From Flavobacterium johnsoniae (GTDB lineage: Bacteria; Bacteroidota; Bacteroidia; Flavobacteriales; Flavobacteriaceae), in contig NZ_CP103794.1 of NCBI RefSeq assembly GCF_030388325.1, positions 4,340,001-4,404,000 of the forward strand: a DNA stretch of 64,000 bases, in the 5' to 3' direction. Position numbers and translations under genes: made by a program. Under the pieces are notes generated by a model. That model was given only the letters and a program-made list of their open reading frames with translations. It had not been told where the DNA came from and searched no databases. This document shows positions 36,667-45,844 of this stretch, piece after piece (position 1 is the first letter of the stretch; the number at the start of each line of letters is the position of its first letter).

Positions 36667-38445
36667 TTAAACTATAGCATTATTTTCATCAGGATTAAAA
36701 CTTCCATCATCTGGATATTTGATACTATTTTTTAATTCTTCTACACGTTTCGGGTCAAATTTAGGGACTTGTAATTCGTTGTTTTCTTTCCATTTTTTAA
36801 CGGTTTCTGAAACCTCAGCCGATTTTTCGCTTGACGGAGGAGTATTTCTCGCAACATAAAGTGTTTGAGATGGATACGCTAAAGAGGTTCCGCTTTTTTC
36901 TATAATATCCATCATTCTTAAAAGAAGATCTTCTTGAACTTCTTGCGAAATTTCAAAAGTAGAAGATTCGATATAAGCTGTAATTTCGACTTTTAAAGCA
37001 TCATTTGTTATTCCCGTAAAACGCACTATCGGATTTAAATTTAGCACAGAAGGATGTGCATACAATAAAGATCGAAGTTCTACCAACAAATAACGCATTT
37101 GATCTGGAGTAGTTTCCATTCTAAAATTAAAAATCGGATTAAAGATAAAACGGTCACGATGCGCAAAATTTTCTATTTTACTGGCAGATAATTGTCCGTT
37201 TGGAATTGTTACAATGGTTCGCGCAGAAGTACGAAGCATTGTAGAACGCATTCCGATAGATTCTACTGTTCCTTTTATATCATCAACTCGGCAATAATCG
37301 CCTACTCGCAACGGTTGATCTGCGATAAGACTGACACTTCCTACGAAATTTTCTATTGTTTTTTGTGCTCCCAACGCTAATGCGATACCTCCAATTCCAA
37401 GTGCTGCCAATCCCGCCGTAACGTCTACTCCAATAATTCCGAGTATGGCGATAATTCCAATAAAAACAATGGCAACTTTTGTGGTGCGGCTCAAAAATAA
37501 AATGGCAGAAACAGCCGAAATACGTCCTCGTCTGTTCATTCTGCTACGTGTAAACATACTTACAAAATCGGTCAATCTCCAAAGCAAAATTAAAAAGGCT
37601 ACAATACTAATTGTAATTATAATAATGCTAAAACGCTGGCGCACCACGATAGAAATTCCCATTCGCTGGGTAAATGCCACAAACAAAAGAACCGTCATAT
37701 ACATTTGAACAGGCAATGAAAATGCTTCTATTACTGCTTCTCCTTTTTCGGTTGCCGCTTTCTTCCATATTTTTTGAAGAAGAAAAACAAGTACAAAAAT
37801 TAGCAATCTTGAAAGCAAATAAGATGCAACGGTCATAATAACAACGACCAGCCAATGTCCGATTGGAACATTTCCTAGTTTTTTTTGTATTAAAACATTG
37901 GGTAAAACTCTGTCTAAAAAAGTTTTTTCTCCTTTTAAATCAGCGTCCATAATAGATTCTACCGTTTCAGCAGAAAAAAGCCATAATGCGGGCTGGCTGT
38001 CATCTGATTGATTTTCTACATAAAGCTGTATGGCGGTTTTATTAGTCGAAATATTTCCAACATGGTCAACTCCGGTCGCTAAATCATCATCTGTTCTGCC
38101 CGTTTCTTTATTGCTAATAATTGAAGATGGAGATAGATTTCCTCCTTGATCTAATAACTGCTGAAACGTTTTTACGATTCTGATTCTTTCTGCTGTTTTA
38201 CGGTACGAACGTTTACTCAAAACCAAATACTGACTTGCACGCAAGTAGTTTTGATCGCCAATTGCCTTAATAAATCCGTTGACTGTTCCTTGAGGCGTTC
38301 TTCTGCCAAGAGAATCTTCTGGAGTTTTGGCTGGTTCTTCTGCGGTAGTTTTTGCCGAACCTAATAACTGGGCTTCTACTGTATTTGAATTTAAAATCAG
38401 CAACAGCAATAAAAAAGATGAAAAACGTTTAATACCTAAAATCAT
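36667..38445 (-). CDS. MscS-family mechanosensitive channel with N-terminal periplasmic domain
   Basis: This 592-residue membrane protein has a signal peptide (FLLLLLILNSNTVEAQ), a periplasmic domain of about 150 residues, several transmembrane helices and the MscS core: pore helix GLAALGIGGIALALGAQKTI, then FVGSVSLIADQPLRVGDYC and IGMRSTMLRT, followed by the cytoplasmic beta and alpha/beta domains. It releases solutes during osmotic downshock. The C-terminal tail after about 550 is charged and probably flexible. I start at 38445 because the longer frame would add 38 basic and hydrophobic residues before an intact signal peptide. Confidence 0.9.
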   Translation of the reverse strand: MILGIKRFSSFLLLLLILNSNTVEAQLLGSAKTTAEEPAKTPEDSLGRRTPQGTVNGFIKAIGDQNYLRASQYLVLSKRSYRKTAERIRIVKTFQQLLDQGGNLSPSSIISNKETGRTDDDLATGVDHVGNISTNKTAIQLYVENQSDDSQPALWLFSAETVESIMDADLKGEKTFLDRVLPNVLIQKKLGNVPIGHWLVVVIMTVASYLLSRLLIFVLVFLLQKIWKKAATEKGEAVIEAFSLPVQMYMTVLLFVAFTQRMGISIVVRQRFSIIIITISIVAFLILLWRLTDFVSMFTRSRMNRRGRISAVSAILFLSRTTKVAIVFIGIIAILGIIGVDVTAGLAALGIGGIALALGAQKTIENFVGSVSLIADQPLRVGDYCRVDDIKGTVESIGMRSTMLRTSARTIVTIPNGQLSASKIENFAHRDRFIFNPIFNFRMETTPDQMRYLLVELRSLLYAHPSVLNLNPIVRFTGITNDALKVEITAYIESSTFEISQEVQEDLLLRMMDIIEKSGTSLAYPSQTLYVARNTPPSSEKSAEVSETVKKWKENNELQVPKFDPKRVEELKNSIKYPDDGSFNPDENNAIV

Positions 38446-38625
38446 GGCTTTGTTTATTTTGGTAATTAAACTACTAAAAATAAGAAATCTAATAGAGAAA
38501 TAAAATCTTCGACAAGCAAAAAGAGCTATTATTCTTTTAATTGTCATAAAAATGATCATTTTTGAATTCTATTAAATTAATAAAATAGCAACAGAATTTA
38601 GTTTTGATCTAATTTACTTTTTTAA

Positions 38626-38786
38626 AGCTTCGGAGAAGCTAAATATTTATAGTAGATTAATATTTGCTCAATATAAAGCTTCAGCGGAGCGAAATAAACA
38701 CTTTGTTAAACTTCATATTTCGCTCCGCTGGAGCTCTTTTGTGCTTAATCATAGAATTTCTATAAATATTCCGTCCCGTTGGGGCT
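38626..38786. repeat. Cluster of four REP-like hairpin-tail repeats
   Basis: Unit 1 is a hairpin AGCTTCGGAGAAGCT plus tail AAATATTTATAG (38626-38652). Unit 2 is AGCTTCAGCGGAGCGAAATA (38677-38696). Unit 3 is the inverted copy TATTTCGCTCCGCTGGAGCT (38716-38735), matching unit 2 at 19 of 20 bases. Unit 4, also inverted, is a TTTCTATAAATATT tail plus a GTCCCGTTGGGGC-type hairpin (38757-38786). The shared plan is a GC-rich hairpin joined to AAATATTTATAGA, in both orientations. Confidence 0.7.
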
Positions 38787-38814
38787 GCTTGAAAACAGAT
38801 ATTAACTTAAATTA

Positions 38815-38849
38815 GAAGCCCGTCATTACCTAAGCAAATAACGGGCTTC
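38815..38849 (-). terminator. Probable terminator of the phosphatase fusion gene
   Basis: GAAGCCCGT (38815-38823) pairs perfectly with ACGGGCTTC (38841-38849), loop 17 bases, 31 bases after the stop codon. The following T tract on the minus strand is short. Confidence 0.65.
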
Positions 38850-38880
38850 ATAAACAGATGGGGGCTGTTTTAAATTTGAT

Positions 38881-40674
38881 TTATTTCAGTAATGAAAGTA
38901 TTTTTGCAAAGACTTCATTATTCTCGTAAACACCTTGAAAATCTTGCGAATGTGGTCCGTAAGAAAAAATAGGAACCATTGTCGCTGTGTGGTCATTTGT
39001 TATAAAATCACCTTCGATTTTATGTTTTTTCACATTTCCCTGCGGAATTGCAAATCCAGAAGTTTCATGGTCTGCGGTTACAATTACCAATGTTCCTTCG
39101 TTTTTATCTGCAAATTGTAAAGCTTGCGTAATTGCTGTATCAAAATCAATTGTCTCAGAAACGATTCCGCCAACATTGTTAACATGTCCGAAACTATCAA
39201 TTTGTGCGCCTTCGACCATTAAGAAAAAAGGCTTTTTCTTTTTGTCTAAAAACTCCAAACTGTATTTTGTTGCATCGGCTAATAATTCTCCTCTTCCTTC
39301 TAAAACCGACGGAACTCTTCCATCAGAAATAAAAACGCCAACTGCATCGCTGTTTACATTTTCTAATTCTTTAACTGAATTTAATAATTTGAATTTAGAA
39401 CTTAATGCTGTATTTTTAAAAGTATTTGCTCCGCCTCCAACAAACAAGTTTAATTTGCTTTTCAACAAATCATTGGCGATTATTTCTGTACTTGATCTTT
39501 CTTCTGTATGTGCGTAAAAAGCAGCCGGAGTTGCGCCAGTGATTTCATCTGTTGTAATTACACCAGTTGCATATTTTCTTTTTTGCAAAACCTCCATGAT
39601 ATTGGCAATAGGTTTTCTTAAAGTATCTGTTCCGATTGCTCTATTGTTTGTTTTCTGGCCTGTTGCTAAAGCCGTTCCTGCTGCGGCAGAATCTGTTGTA
39701 AAATCATCTGCAGATTGTGTTTTTATAAAACCAACGCTTTTTAATTGTGTTACAGATAAAGCTCCGTTATTCGCCAAAACCGCAGAAGATATTTGCGACA
39801 AACCATTTCCATCTCCAATTAAAAGAATAACATTTTTTACAGGAAGTTCTTTTTGATCTGTTTTATAAGTTGGTTTATAGACTTTTGAAGAATTACTTGC
39901 CGTAATTAATCTTTTTGGCAAAGCCTGAATATATTGAACACAATTGTATGGCGAATCTGTATTAATGATGTCTACTCCTAATTCTAAAAGTGCTTTCCAC
40001 GCGCTTTTTGTATCTGGAGCAGCCCAAAAACGAAATGGTTTGTTGGTTTCTTTTGCTTTAGAAATAACCGCGCTTACTTTTTTGTAATCTTCATGCGTCA
40101 ATCTTCCTAAACCGTTCCAAACAGAATATTTTTTAAAATCAACACTAACCATCGCAACTTTCGTCCAATTTTCTTTTGAAATATTTTTTCCTAGTTCTTG
40201 AAAATCAAAAGAAATAAAATCAGGATATTTTACATAGGTTTCGGAATCAGGTCTATTTCCTGATACAATAATTTTAATATTCTTGTTTTTTGTAATGGAT
40301 TCGTATTTATTTAAAACAGAAACTAATTTAGTAAGCGTTGAAACTGCTTCGGTTTTAATATCAATCAGCAAGAATAATTGTTGTTCTTTTTTGAAGTTCA
40401 TTTTTAAAGCCGTTTCTAAAGGCTTCAAATACAAATCTTCTAAAGTTCTTGAAGCTGAAATCCCTTGCAGATCATGAGAAACGTATAAATTATTATCCTT
40501 TAGGAAAATGTCTGCTTCTATAGAATTTGCTCCATTTGCATATGCATTCCAAAACGGAATAGTTTGATTATAATCGTTATGAGAATGTATTTTAACCTGT
40601 TCTTGAGAAAATAGTCGGTTTACCGCGCCAATTAAGGACAGGAAAAGACTAATGAACAAAACTGATGTTTTCAT
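38881..40674 (-). CDS. Fusion of a GDPD/PI-PLC-like phosphodiesterase domain and an alkaline phosphatase
   Basis: This 597-residue secreted protein has two enzyme-like domains. Residues about 26-255 have the phosphodiesterase pattern HSHNDY (30-35), SIEADIFLKD (51-60, Glu53 and Asp55) and SHD (66-68), like glycerophosphodiesterase/PI-PLC and AIM6-type proteins. Residues 279-597 form a PhoA-type phosphatase with ILLIGDGNG, nucleophile Ser329 in TTDSAAAGTALATG, TGATPAAFYAH, VEGAQIDSFGHVNN and TADHETSG. Together they could cleave a phosphodiester and then free the phosphate from the product. The gene is separated from the upstream SusCD operon by a strong terminator. Which diester is cut cannot be told. 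Confidence 0.88.
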   Translation of the reverse strand: MKTSVLFISLFLSLIGAVNRLFSQEQVKIHSHNDYNQTIPFWNAYANGANSIEADIFLKDNNLYVSHDLQGISASRTLEDLYLKPLETALKMNFKKEQQLFLLIDIKTEAVSTLTKLVSVLNKYESITKNKNIKIIVSGNRPDSETYVKYPDFISFDFQELGKNISKENWTKVAMVSVDFKKYSVWNGLGRLTHEDYKKVSAVISKAKETNKPFRFWAAPDTKSAWKALLELGVDIINTDSPYNCVQYIQALPKRLITASNSSKVYKPTYKTDQKELPVKNVILLIGDGNGLSQISSAVLANNGALSVTQLKSVGFIKTQSADDFTTDSAAAGTALATGQKTNNRAIGTDTLRKPIANIMEVLQKRKYATGVITTDEITGATPAAFYAHTEERSSTEIIANDLLKSKLNLFVGGGANTFKNTALSSKFKLLNSVKELENVNSDAVGVFISDGRVPSVLEGRGELLADATKYSLEFLDKKKKPFFLMVEGAQIDSFGHVNNVGGIVSETIDFDTAITQALQFADKNEGTLVIVTADHETSGFAIPQGNVKKHKIEGDFITNDHTATMVPIFSYGPHSQDFQGVYENNEVFAKILSLLK

Positions 40675-40832
40675 TTTGAAAAAATTAATGACTATTTGGG
40701 TAAAAAAAAAGGTAGGTTTGAGGCAAAAAAGGTGAATGATCTAAAAAAATAATTCGTTTATTCTGAAGGGCAAATCAGATTTGAAAACGAAAACTTACTA
40801 GACGAACGTGATTTTTTGAAGAAAAAAAATTA

Positions 40833-40874
40833 AAAAACAGGGGATTTTAAAAGATCTAAAATCTCCCTGTTTTT
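40833..40874 (-). terminator. Intrinsic terminator of the orphan SusC-SusD operon
   Basis: The arms AACAGGGGATTTTA and TAAAATCTCCCTGTT, with one unpaired base, form a long stem around AAAGATC. On the minus strand it is followed by a run of T broken by two A. It lies about 70 bases after the SusD stop. Confidence 0.85.
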
Positions 40875-40941
40875 AACAACTAAGCATAAGAATACTGCTT
40901 AAACAATAGCAGTTTTCAAACTAACACAATAAAACAACTTA

Positions 40942-42684
40942 CTAATATCCTTTGTTCTGAACTAAATATCCTGGTGTATTAGATGCTCCGTCAATTGCAA
41001 CTTGAGGAATTGGGAACAATCTTTTGTTTACATCAGTATCTGTTTTTTCAGTCCATTTATCTTCGAAATGGCTAAAACGAATTTGAGTATTTCTTCTTAA
41101 ACCTTCCCAGTAAAACTCAAAACCATATTCTCTATACAAAATATTTAAATTGATTGCTGGAAGCGCCGCCGGAATTGGAGCACGAGCCGTTCTCGAAGTT
41201 CTAACCGTATTCATATCTGCCAACGCACCAGCTGTATCTCCTTTTCTTAATTTAGCTTCAGCACGCATCATGAAAATTTCAGCATATCTCAATAAAACCA
41301 TATCTACGCTACTGTAGTAATTTCCGTCTGGAGAAGTGTGGCTAAATTGGTATTTAGAAACTCTGTAACCAGAATAGTGCATACTTCCTTCTTTTGTAAA
41401 ATCAACTTTAAGTGTCAAGTTAACGTAACCAACATTTTTATCAGGACCATTTCCTTTGATTTGTTTCACTGGATAAATTCTATATCCTGTATCACATTTA
41501 TAAAATGCTCCATTTGCATCTTTTCTTGCAGCCCATGGAATACCTCTCATAATTCCTCTATCAATTTCAAACTCTTCTGCTTTTACACAGTAGTAGTGAT
41601 TCTCATCATTTAGAGGAGAAAAACCTGTAAGATCTTTCAAGTTATCTGGTACTTTTGCATTGTTTTTATAAAATCTTGAATCGGCATTTGCAGGATCTAC
41701 AGATCCGTAAGCATCAACCCAAGTTTGATAAAAATCTGAAGTAATAGCTGGTCCGTCAGTTCCGTCTGCGTTAATAGATTCAGGTCTTGGAAACATTGAT
41801 CCAGGAATTGACCAATATGCCCAACGGTTGTTTTCGTCTTTTAAAACTCCACGCTGATCTAAAGCAAAAATTACTTCTTTGTTAGAATTATTGTCATCAT
41901 CAAATAAGTCAAAATATTCTGGTGACAAAGTAAATTTTCCAGAGTTAATAATATTATCTGTGTATTTGATTACTTTATCCATATCTGCTGGCGTAAATGA
42001 AGGCGTTCCGTAAGGATCACGATATACAGCCGCATTTAGGTTTAATCTTGCTAGAAGTCCCCAAACGGCAGATTGTGTCATTCTTCCTGGTCCTTTATCT
42101 TTATTAATTACATCAGCAACAGATAAAAGTTCCTCTTCTATGTAAGTAACAGCGTCTTGACCTCTAAGGATTTCAGAAGTTGCAGCCGATGATTCTTTTT
42201 TGAATACAAGTCCCCAACTATCTAATGTCATCATATTCAAGTAAGCTCTAAGCGCTTTCATTTCGTAAAGTGCTCCTTTTGCTTCTGTATTTCCATCTTC
42301 TGCAAGCGGCGTCAAAACTTCAATAGCAGATAAAGTTCTCGAAATATTTTTAGTCAATTCATTCCAAGTACTCGTAACCAAATCGTTTGTTGGTGTAGTG
42401 GTGTGCGCGTGTACTGCTAAATATTTACCTCCATCATACCAATCTGTTCCTCCACGGTAAGGTAAAATACCTTCGTCACTTGCAATTAATTGTAAACCAA
42501 AATTATTTGTATGTATCCAAGTTGATTTTAATTGTCCATACGCAGGAGCAATTGCTCCGCTGATTGCGTCTGCTTGTCCGCCTCCGTTTAAGGATTCGTC
42601 CAGTACTTTTTCTTCTAAGTCTGTACAGCTCCAGTTCAAGAATAGACCTAATCCAAGAGCAGCTATAATTACTTTATTTTTCAT
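40942..42684 (-). CDS. susD: SusD/RagB-family surface lipoprotein (orphan pair)
   Basis: This 580-residue protein has a lipobox (FLNWSCTDLEEKV) and SusD features: the N-terminal helix SGAIAPAYGQLKSTW, ALYEMKALRAYLNMMTLDSWG, MVLLRYAEIFMMRAEAKLRKG, YGFEFYWEGLRRNTQIRFSHF and KRLFPIPQVAIDG. It follows its SusC by 14 bases and is followed by a strong terminator, so the transcript is just susC-susD. No glycoside hydrolase is adjacent, so the ligand is unknown. The nearest downstream gene encodes the phosphodiesterase-phosphatase fusion, but in a separate transcription unit. Confidence 0.94.
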   Translation of the reverse strand: MKNKVIIAALGLGLFLNWSCTDLEEKVLDESLNGGGQADAISGAIAPAYGQLKSTWIHTNNFGLQLIASDEGILPYRGGTDWYDGGKYLAVHAHTTTPTNDLVTSTWNELTKNISRTLSAIEVLTPLAEDGNTEAKGALYEMKALRAYLNMMTLDSWGLVFKKESSAATSEILRGQDAVTYIEEELLSVADVINKDKGPGRMTQSAVWGLLARLNLNAAVYRDPYGTPSFTPADMDKVIKYTDNIINSGKFTLSPEYFDLFDDDNNSNKEVIFALDQRGVLKDENNRWAYWSIPGSMFPRPESINADGTDGPAITSDFYQTWVDAYGSVDPANADSRFYKNNAKVPDNLKDLTGFSPLNDENHYYCVKAEEFEIDRGIMRGIPWAARKDANGAFYKCDTGYRIYPVKQIKGNGPDKNVGYVNLTLKVDFTKEGSMHYSGYRVSKYQFSHTSPDGNYYSSVDMVLLRYAEIFMMRAEAKLRKGDTAGALADMNTVRTSRTARAPIPAALPAINLNILYREYGFEFYWEGLRRNTQIRFSHFEDKWTEKTDTDVNKRLFPIPQVAIDGASNTPGYLVQNKGY

Positions 42685-42698
42685 TTTTTGTTTTTTTA

Positions 42699-45668
42699 TT
42701 AGAATGCTACATTTAAGCCAAATACAATAGTTCTGCTTCTTGGGTAACTGAAATAATCAATTCCAAAAGACTGAATATCGCCAACTGAAGTTCCAGTGTT
42801 AATCTCAGGATCGTAACCGCTGTATTTTGTAATTACAAATAAGTTTTGTCCAGTAATTGAAAGACGAATGTTATCCATTACATCTGTAAGTCCGATTAAT
42901 TTTGGGTTTAAATTATATCCTAGAGTAGCATTGTTTAATCTTAAGAAACTTCCATCTTCTAAATATCTTGTAGAAACTGTGTTAGAGTTTGTAGAAGCCT
43001 CGTTCAAATATTGAACAGCTCTATCTGTCGTATTGAAAGAATTTGCTAAACTTCCTCTATTGAATGAAGACATTGCCACGTGATTGTAGATTTTGTTTCC
43101 GCCAGCACCGTTGAAATTAGCTCCAAAATCGAAATTCTTGTATTTTAAATTCAAGTAAAAAGCATATATATAATCTGGTAAAGCGCTTCCTGCCACAATA
43201 CGGTCATCATCTAAAATTTGTCCGTCTCCGTTTGTATCAGCAAATTGATTTAAACCATTAGAACCGATTCCAGTAAAATTAAGCATGTAGAAAGAACCAA
43301 TTGGCTGTCCGTTAAGAACACCATTAATAGTTGCTCCAGATTGTCCGCCACCTTGAGCACCACCAGTAGTTAAGATTTTATAAGGTGAATTTTCTACTTT
43401 ATTATTTGTAAAAGAAATGTTTCCACCAATACTGTATGAGAAATCTTTGCTTTTATCACTGCTGTAATCTAAAGCAACCTCAATACCACTGTTTTTAATT
43501 TCCATGTTTGGAATGTTTGTCCAATATTTTGATGTTGGCTGAATTGGATCTGTAGGCGCAACTTCTAATAAAATATTATCCGAAACTTTATTAAAATAAT
43601 CTAGCGTACCAGAAATTCTATTATTGAATAAACTAAAATCTAAACCGATGTTTGCTTGTGTAGAAACTTCCCATTGAATATTCGGGTTAGCCAAACGCGT
43701 GTAGATTGAACCATAAGGATATCCGCTTAAATCTGTAGCAGAAGGATCTAACGGATAAGTATCGTTTCCTGTATTACTTTCTGTATAACTTGCTTTTGTA
43801 ATTTTTGAAGGAATCTCTTGAGAACCAGTTTTTCCCCAGCTTGCTCTTAGTTTTAGATTATTTACCGTTTCAGAATCTTGTAAAAAGTTTTCTTTTGTAA
43901 TATTCCAACCTAAAGCAACAGATGGAAAATATCCGTATCTATTATTTTTACCAAATTTAGAAGAACCGTCAGCACGCATTGTTGCTGTTACAAGATATTT
44001 ATTATCATATCCATAGTTTAATCTTCCGAAGAAAGACTGCAATTCGTTTTCGATTGCCGATGAAGATTGTGTCGTACGCTCACTTGCTGTTTCAATCTGA
44101 TTTTTTGGTTCTACACCATTATCAGGGAATCCAGATAAATTGTAGCTTTTTTGGTTTAATTGGATTTTCTGATAAGATTGACCTGCTAAAACCGTAAAAC
44201 TATGATCTTTAATATTGAAATTATACGTTAAAGTATTCTCGTATAAAGTGTTATTATTTGTAGAAACAATATTATTCAAAGAACCTAAAGTTGTATTCGT
44301 TTCTGATGAATAAGGCAAAACTTGAATATCTCTTTCTGACATTGAATAATCAACTCCAAGATTAAATTTATACGTTAATCCTTTGATGAATTCGTATGAT
44401 GGAGCGATATTTGCCAAAATACGATTGTTGTTTGTAAAATCAGAGTAGATTCTCTCGCTAATTAGCGGATTTAAAACATCATTACTTAAATTAGTATTTG
44501 GCTGACCGTTTACATAAACAGCATCTGTTGGGTTCATTGTTAGCATATTTCCAACAACTCCTCTTGCGTCTGGTCTAGAATTTTCTAGTTTAGTTCCTGT
44601 TAAACTGAAAGTAATGTTAAACTTATCATCTAATGCTTTTTGGCTTAAATTTACACGTCCAGAATAACGTTTTAAATCACTATTTCTTAAAACACCTTCT
44701 TGATTATCCATACCAAGAGATGCAGAATAAGTTGATTTCTCAGTTCCTCCGCTCATCGTTAAATTAACGTTTTGAGAAACTCCAGTTCTAGTCAATTCAT
44801 CTTGCCAATCTGTATTTGCTCCACCGTCTTGTAAAGTTCCGTTTACCGCAACAACTCCTCTTCTAAATTCATCTGCACTAAAAACATCAACTTTATTAGC
44901 TAACGAAGAAAAACCAGTCGTCATAGAAAGATTGATTTGAGTTCTTCCTTTTGATCCTTTTTTAGTTGTAATTACTACTACTCCATTTGCAGCTCTAGAA
45001 CCGTAAATTGCGGAAGCAGATGCATCTTTAAGCACGTCAATACTTTCAATATCTTGCGGATTGATAAAGTTTAAAGGATTTGAAGCAACTCCATTACCAC
45101 TATTATCCAAAGCAAAACCGTCTACTACATAAAGAGGTGTTGTTCCAGAACGCAAACTTCCAACTCCACGAATAATGATGTCTTGATTCGCTCCAGGCTC
45201 ACCACTTGCTGCAGTAACGTTAACTCCGGCAACTTTACCTTGAATCAATTGTCCTGCATTGGTAACAACTCCTTTATTAAAATTTTCACTTTTTACAGAA
45301 CCAATTGCTCCCGTTACGTCCGATCTTTTTTGAGAACCGTATCCAACAACAACAACTTCATTTAATGTACTAACTTCTTCAGCTAAAGAAACATTTAATT
45401 TTTGATTTCCAGAAAAAGGAACTTCTTTAGTTTGAAATCCTACGTAAGAAAAAACTAAAACACCTTGATTGATCTGTGCTTTAATTTGAAAATTTCCGTC
45501 AAAGTCTGTAGTTACAGCTCCTTTAGGTTCTCCTTTTACATAAACAGAGACACCTGGTACGGGTATTTTTTCTGCGTCAGAAACTACTGCTCCTGATACT
45601 GATACCTGCGAATAGGAATACGACATACATCCTAAAGCAAGAATTAATAATGCATAAATTTTTTTCAT
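42699..45668 (-). CDS. susC: SusC/RagA-family TonB-dependent transporter (orphan pair)
   Basis: This 989-residue outer-membrane transporter has a signal peptide (MSYSYSQ), a carboxypeptidase-like domain (GAVVSDAEKIPVPGVSVYV), NEVVVVGYGSQKRSDVTGA, a plug (IIIRGVGSLRSGTTPLYVVDG, IYGSRAANGVVVITTKKG) and a barrel ending NVAF. A -7 box (45692-45699) gives a very short leader, and four direct repeats of a GTCCT-type motif lie just upstream, between this gene and the divergent-evolved regulator. The imported substrate is unknown because no degradative enzyme is encoded beside it. Confidence 0.95.
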   Translation of the reverse strand: MKKIYALLILALGCMSYSYSQVSVSGAVVSDAEKIPVPGVSVYVKGEPKGAVTTDFDGNFQIKAQINQGVLVFSYVGFQTKEVPFSGNQKLNVSLAEEVSTLNEVVVVGYGSQKRSDVTGAIGSVKSENFNKGVVTNAGQLIQGKVAGVNVTAASGEPGANQDIIIRGVGSLRSGTTPLYVVDGFALDNSGNGVASNPLNFINPQDIESIDVLKDASASAIYGSRAANGVVVITTKKGSKGRTQINLSMTTGFSSLANKVDVFSADEFRRGVVAVNGTLQDGGANTDWQDELTRTGVSQNVNLTMSGGTEKSTYSASLGMDNQEGVLRNSDLKRYSGRVNLSQKALDDKFNITFSLTGTKLENSRPDARGVVGNMLTMNPTDAVYVNGQPNTNLSNDVLNPLISERIYSDFTNNNRILANIAPSYEFIKGLTYKFNLGVDYSMSERDIQVLPYSSETNTTLGSLNNIVSTNNNTLYENTLTYNFNIKDHSFTVLAGQSYQKIQLNQKSYNLSGFPDNGVEPKNQIETASERTTQSSSAIENELQSFFGRLNYGYDNKYLVTATMRADGSSKFGKNNRYGYFPSVALGWNITKENFLQDSETVNNLKLRASWGKTGSQEIPSKITKASYTESNTGNDTYPLDPSATDLSGYPYGSIYTRLANPNIQWEVSTQANIGLDFSLFNNRISGTLDYFNKVSDNILLEVAPTDPIQPTSKYWTNIPNMEIKNSGIEVALDYSSDKSKDFSYSIGGNISFTNNKVENSPYKILTTGGAQGGGQSGATINGVLNGQPIGSFYMLNFTGIGSNGLNQFADTNGDGQILDDDRIVAGSALPDYIYAFYLNLKYKNFDFGANFNGAGGNKIYNHVAMSSFNRGSLANSFNTTDRAVQYLNEASTNSNTVSTRYLEDGSFLRLNNATLGYNLNPKLIGLTDVMDNIRLSITGQNLFVITKYSGYDPEINTGTSVGDIQSFGIDYFSYPRSRTIVFGLNVAF

Positions 45669-45691
45669 TTAAATTACTTTTTTTGTTTTGC

Positions 45692-45699
45692 CAAAAGTA
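45692..45699 (-). promoter_or_regulatory. Predicted -7 promoter element of the orphan SusCD operon
   Basis: TACTTTTG on the minus strand matches TAnnTTTG and lies 24 bases before the SusC start codon. The best -33 candidate (TTTG in CCTTTGG) is only 15 bases upstream, shorter than usual, which fits a promoter that needs an activator. Confidence 0.5.
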
Positions 45700-45714
45700 T
45701 TTTAACGACTCCTC

Positions 45715-45790
45715 CAAAGGGAGGATTTTTGTTTTTCAAAAGAGGACTTTTATTTCAAATTAGGACAGAATTAGCACAAAAAAAGAGGAA
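45715..45790 (-). promoter_or_regulatory. Four direct repeats, candidate operator of the degenerate regulator
   Basis: On the minus strand the motif NTCCTnnTTTG-like recurs four times. The paired G positions on the plus strand are 723/724, 744/745, 763/764 and 787/788 (add 45000), giving spacings of 21, 19 and 24 bases. Copies two and three read GTCCTCTTTTGAAA and GTCCTAATTTGAAA. An inverted TTAGGACA/TGTCCTAA pair is at 45760-45767 and 45807-45814. The array ends just upstream of the -7 box, where an AraC-type activator would bind. Confidence 0.6.
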
Positions 45791-45844
45791 TATTGCACAT
45801 TAACATTGTCCTAACTTTCTACAAATACAGGGCTAACAGAAACC

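Larger units (their letters stand above)
38446..38880. other. Intergenic region between the phosphatase fusion gene and MscS
   Basis: The 435 bases contain a cluster of REP-like hairpin-tail repeats (38626-38786) and a terminator for the phosphatase fusion gene (38815-38849). I see no gene. The stretch 38446-38620 is AT-rich and holds the upstream region of the MscS gene without a clear -7 box. Confidence 0.6.

Noticed and set aside
38446..38559. N-terminal extension of the MscS gene
   Set aside because: It adds a basic stretch before an intact signal peptide starting at 38445; the internal Met is the better start.
38987..39517. Open frame of 176 codons on the plus strand
   Set aside because: It lies wholly antisense to the phosphatase domain of the fusion gene, has no family motif and no promoter; it is a by-product of the coding strand.
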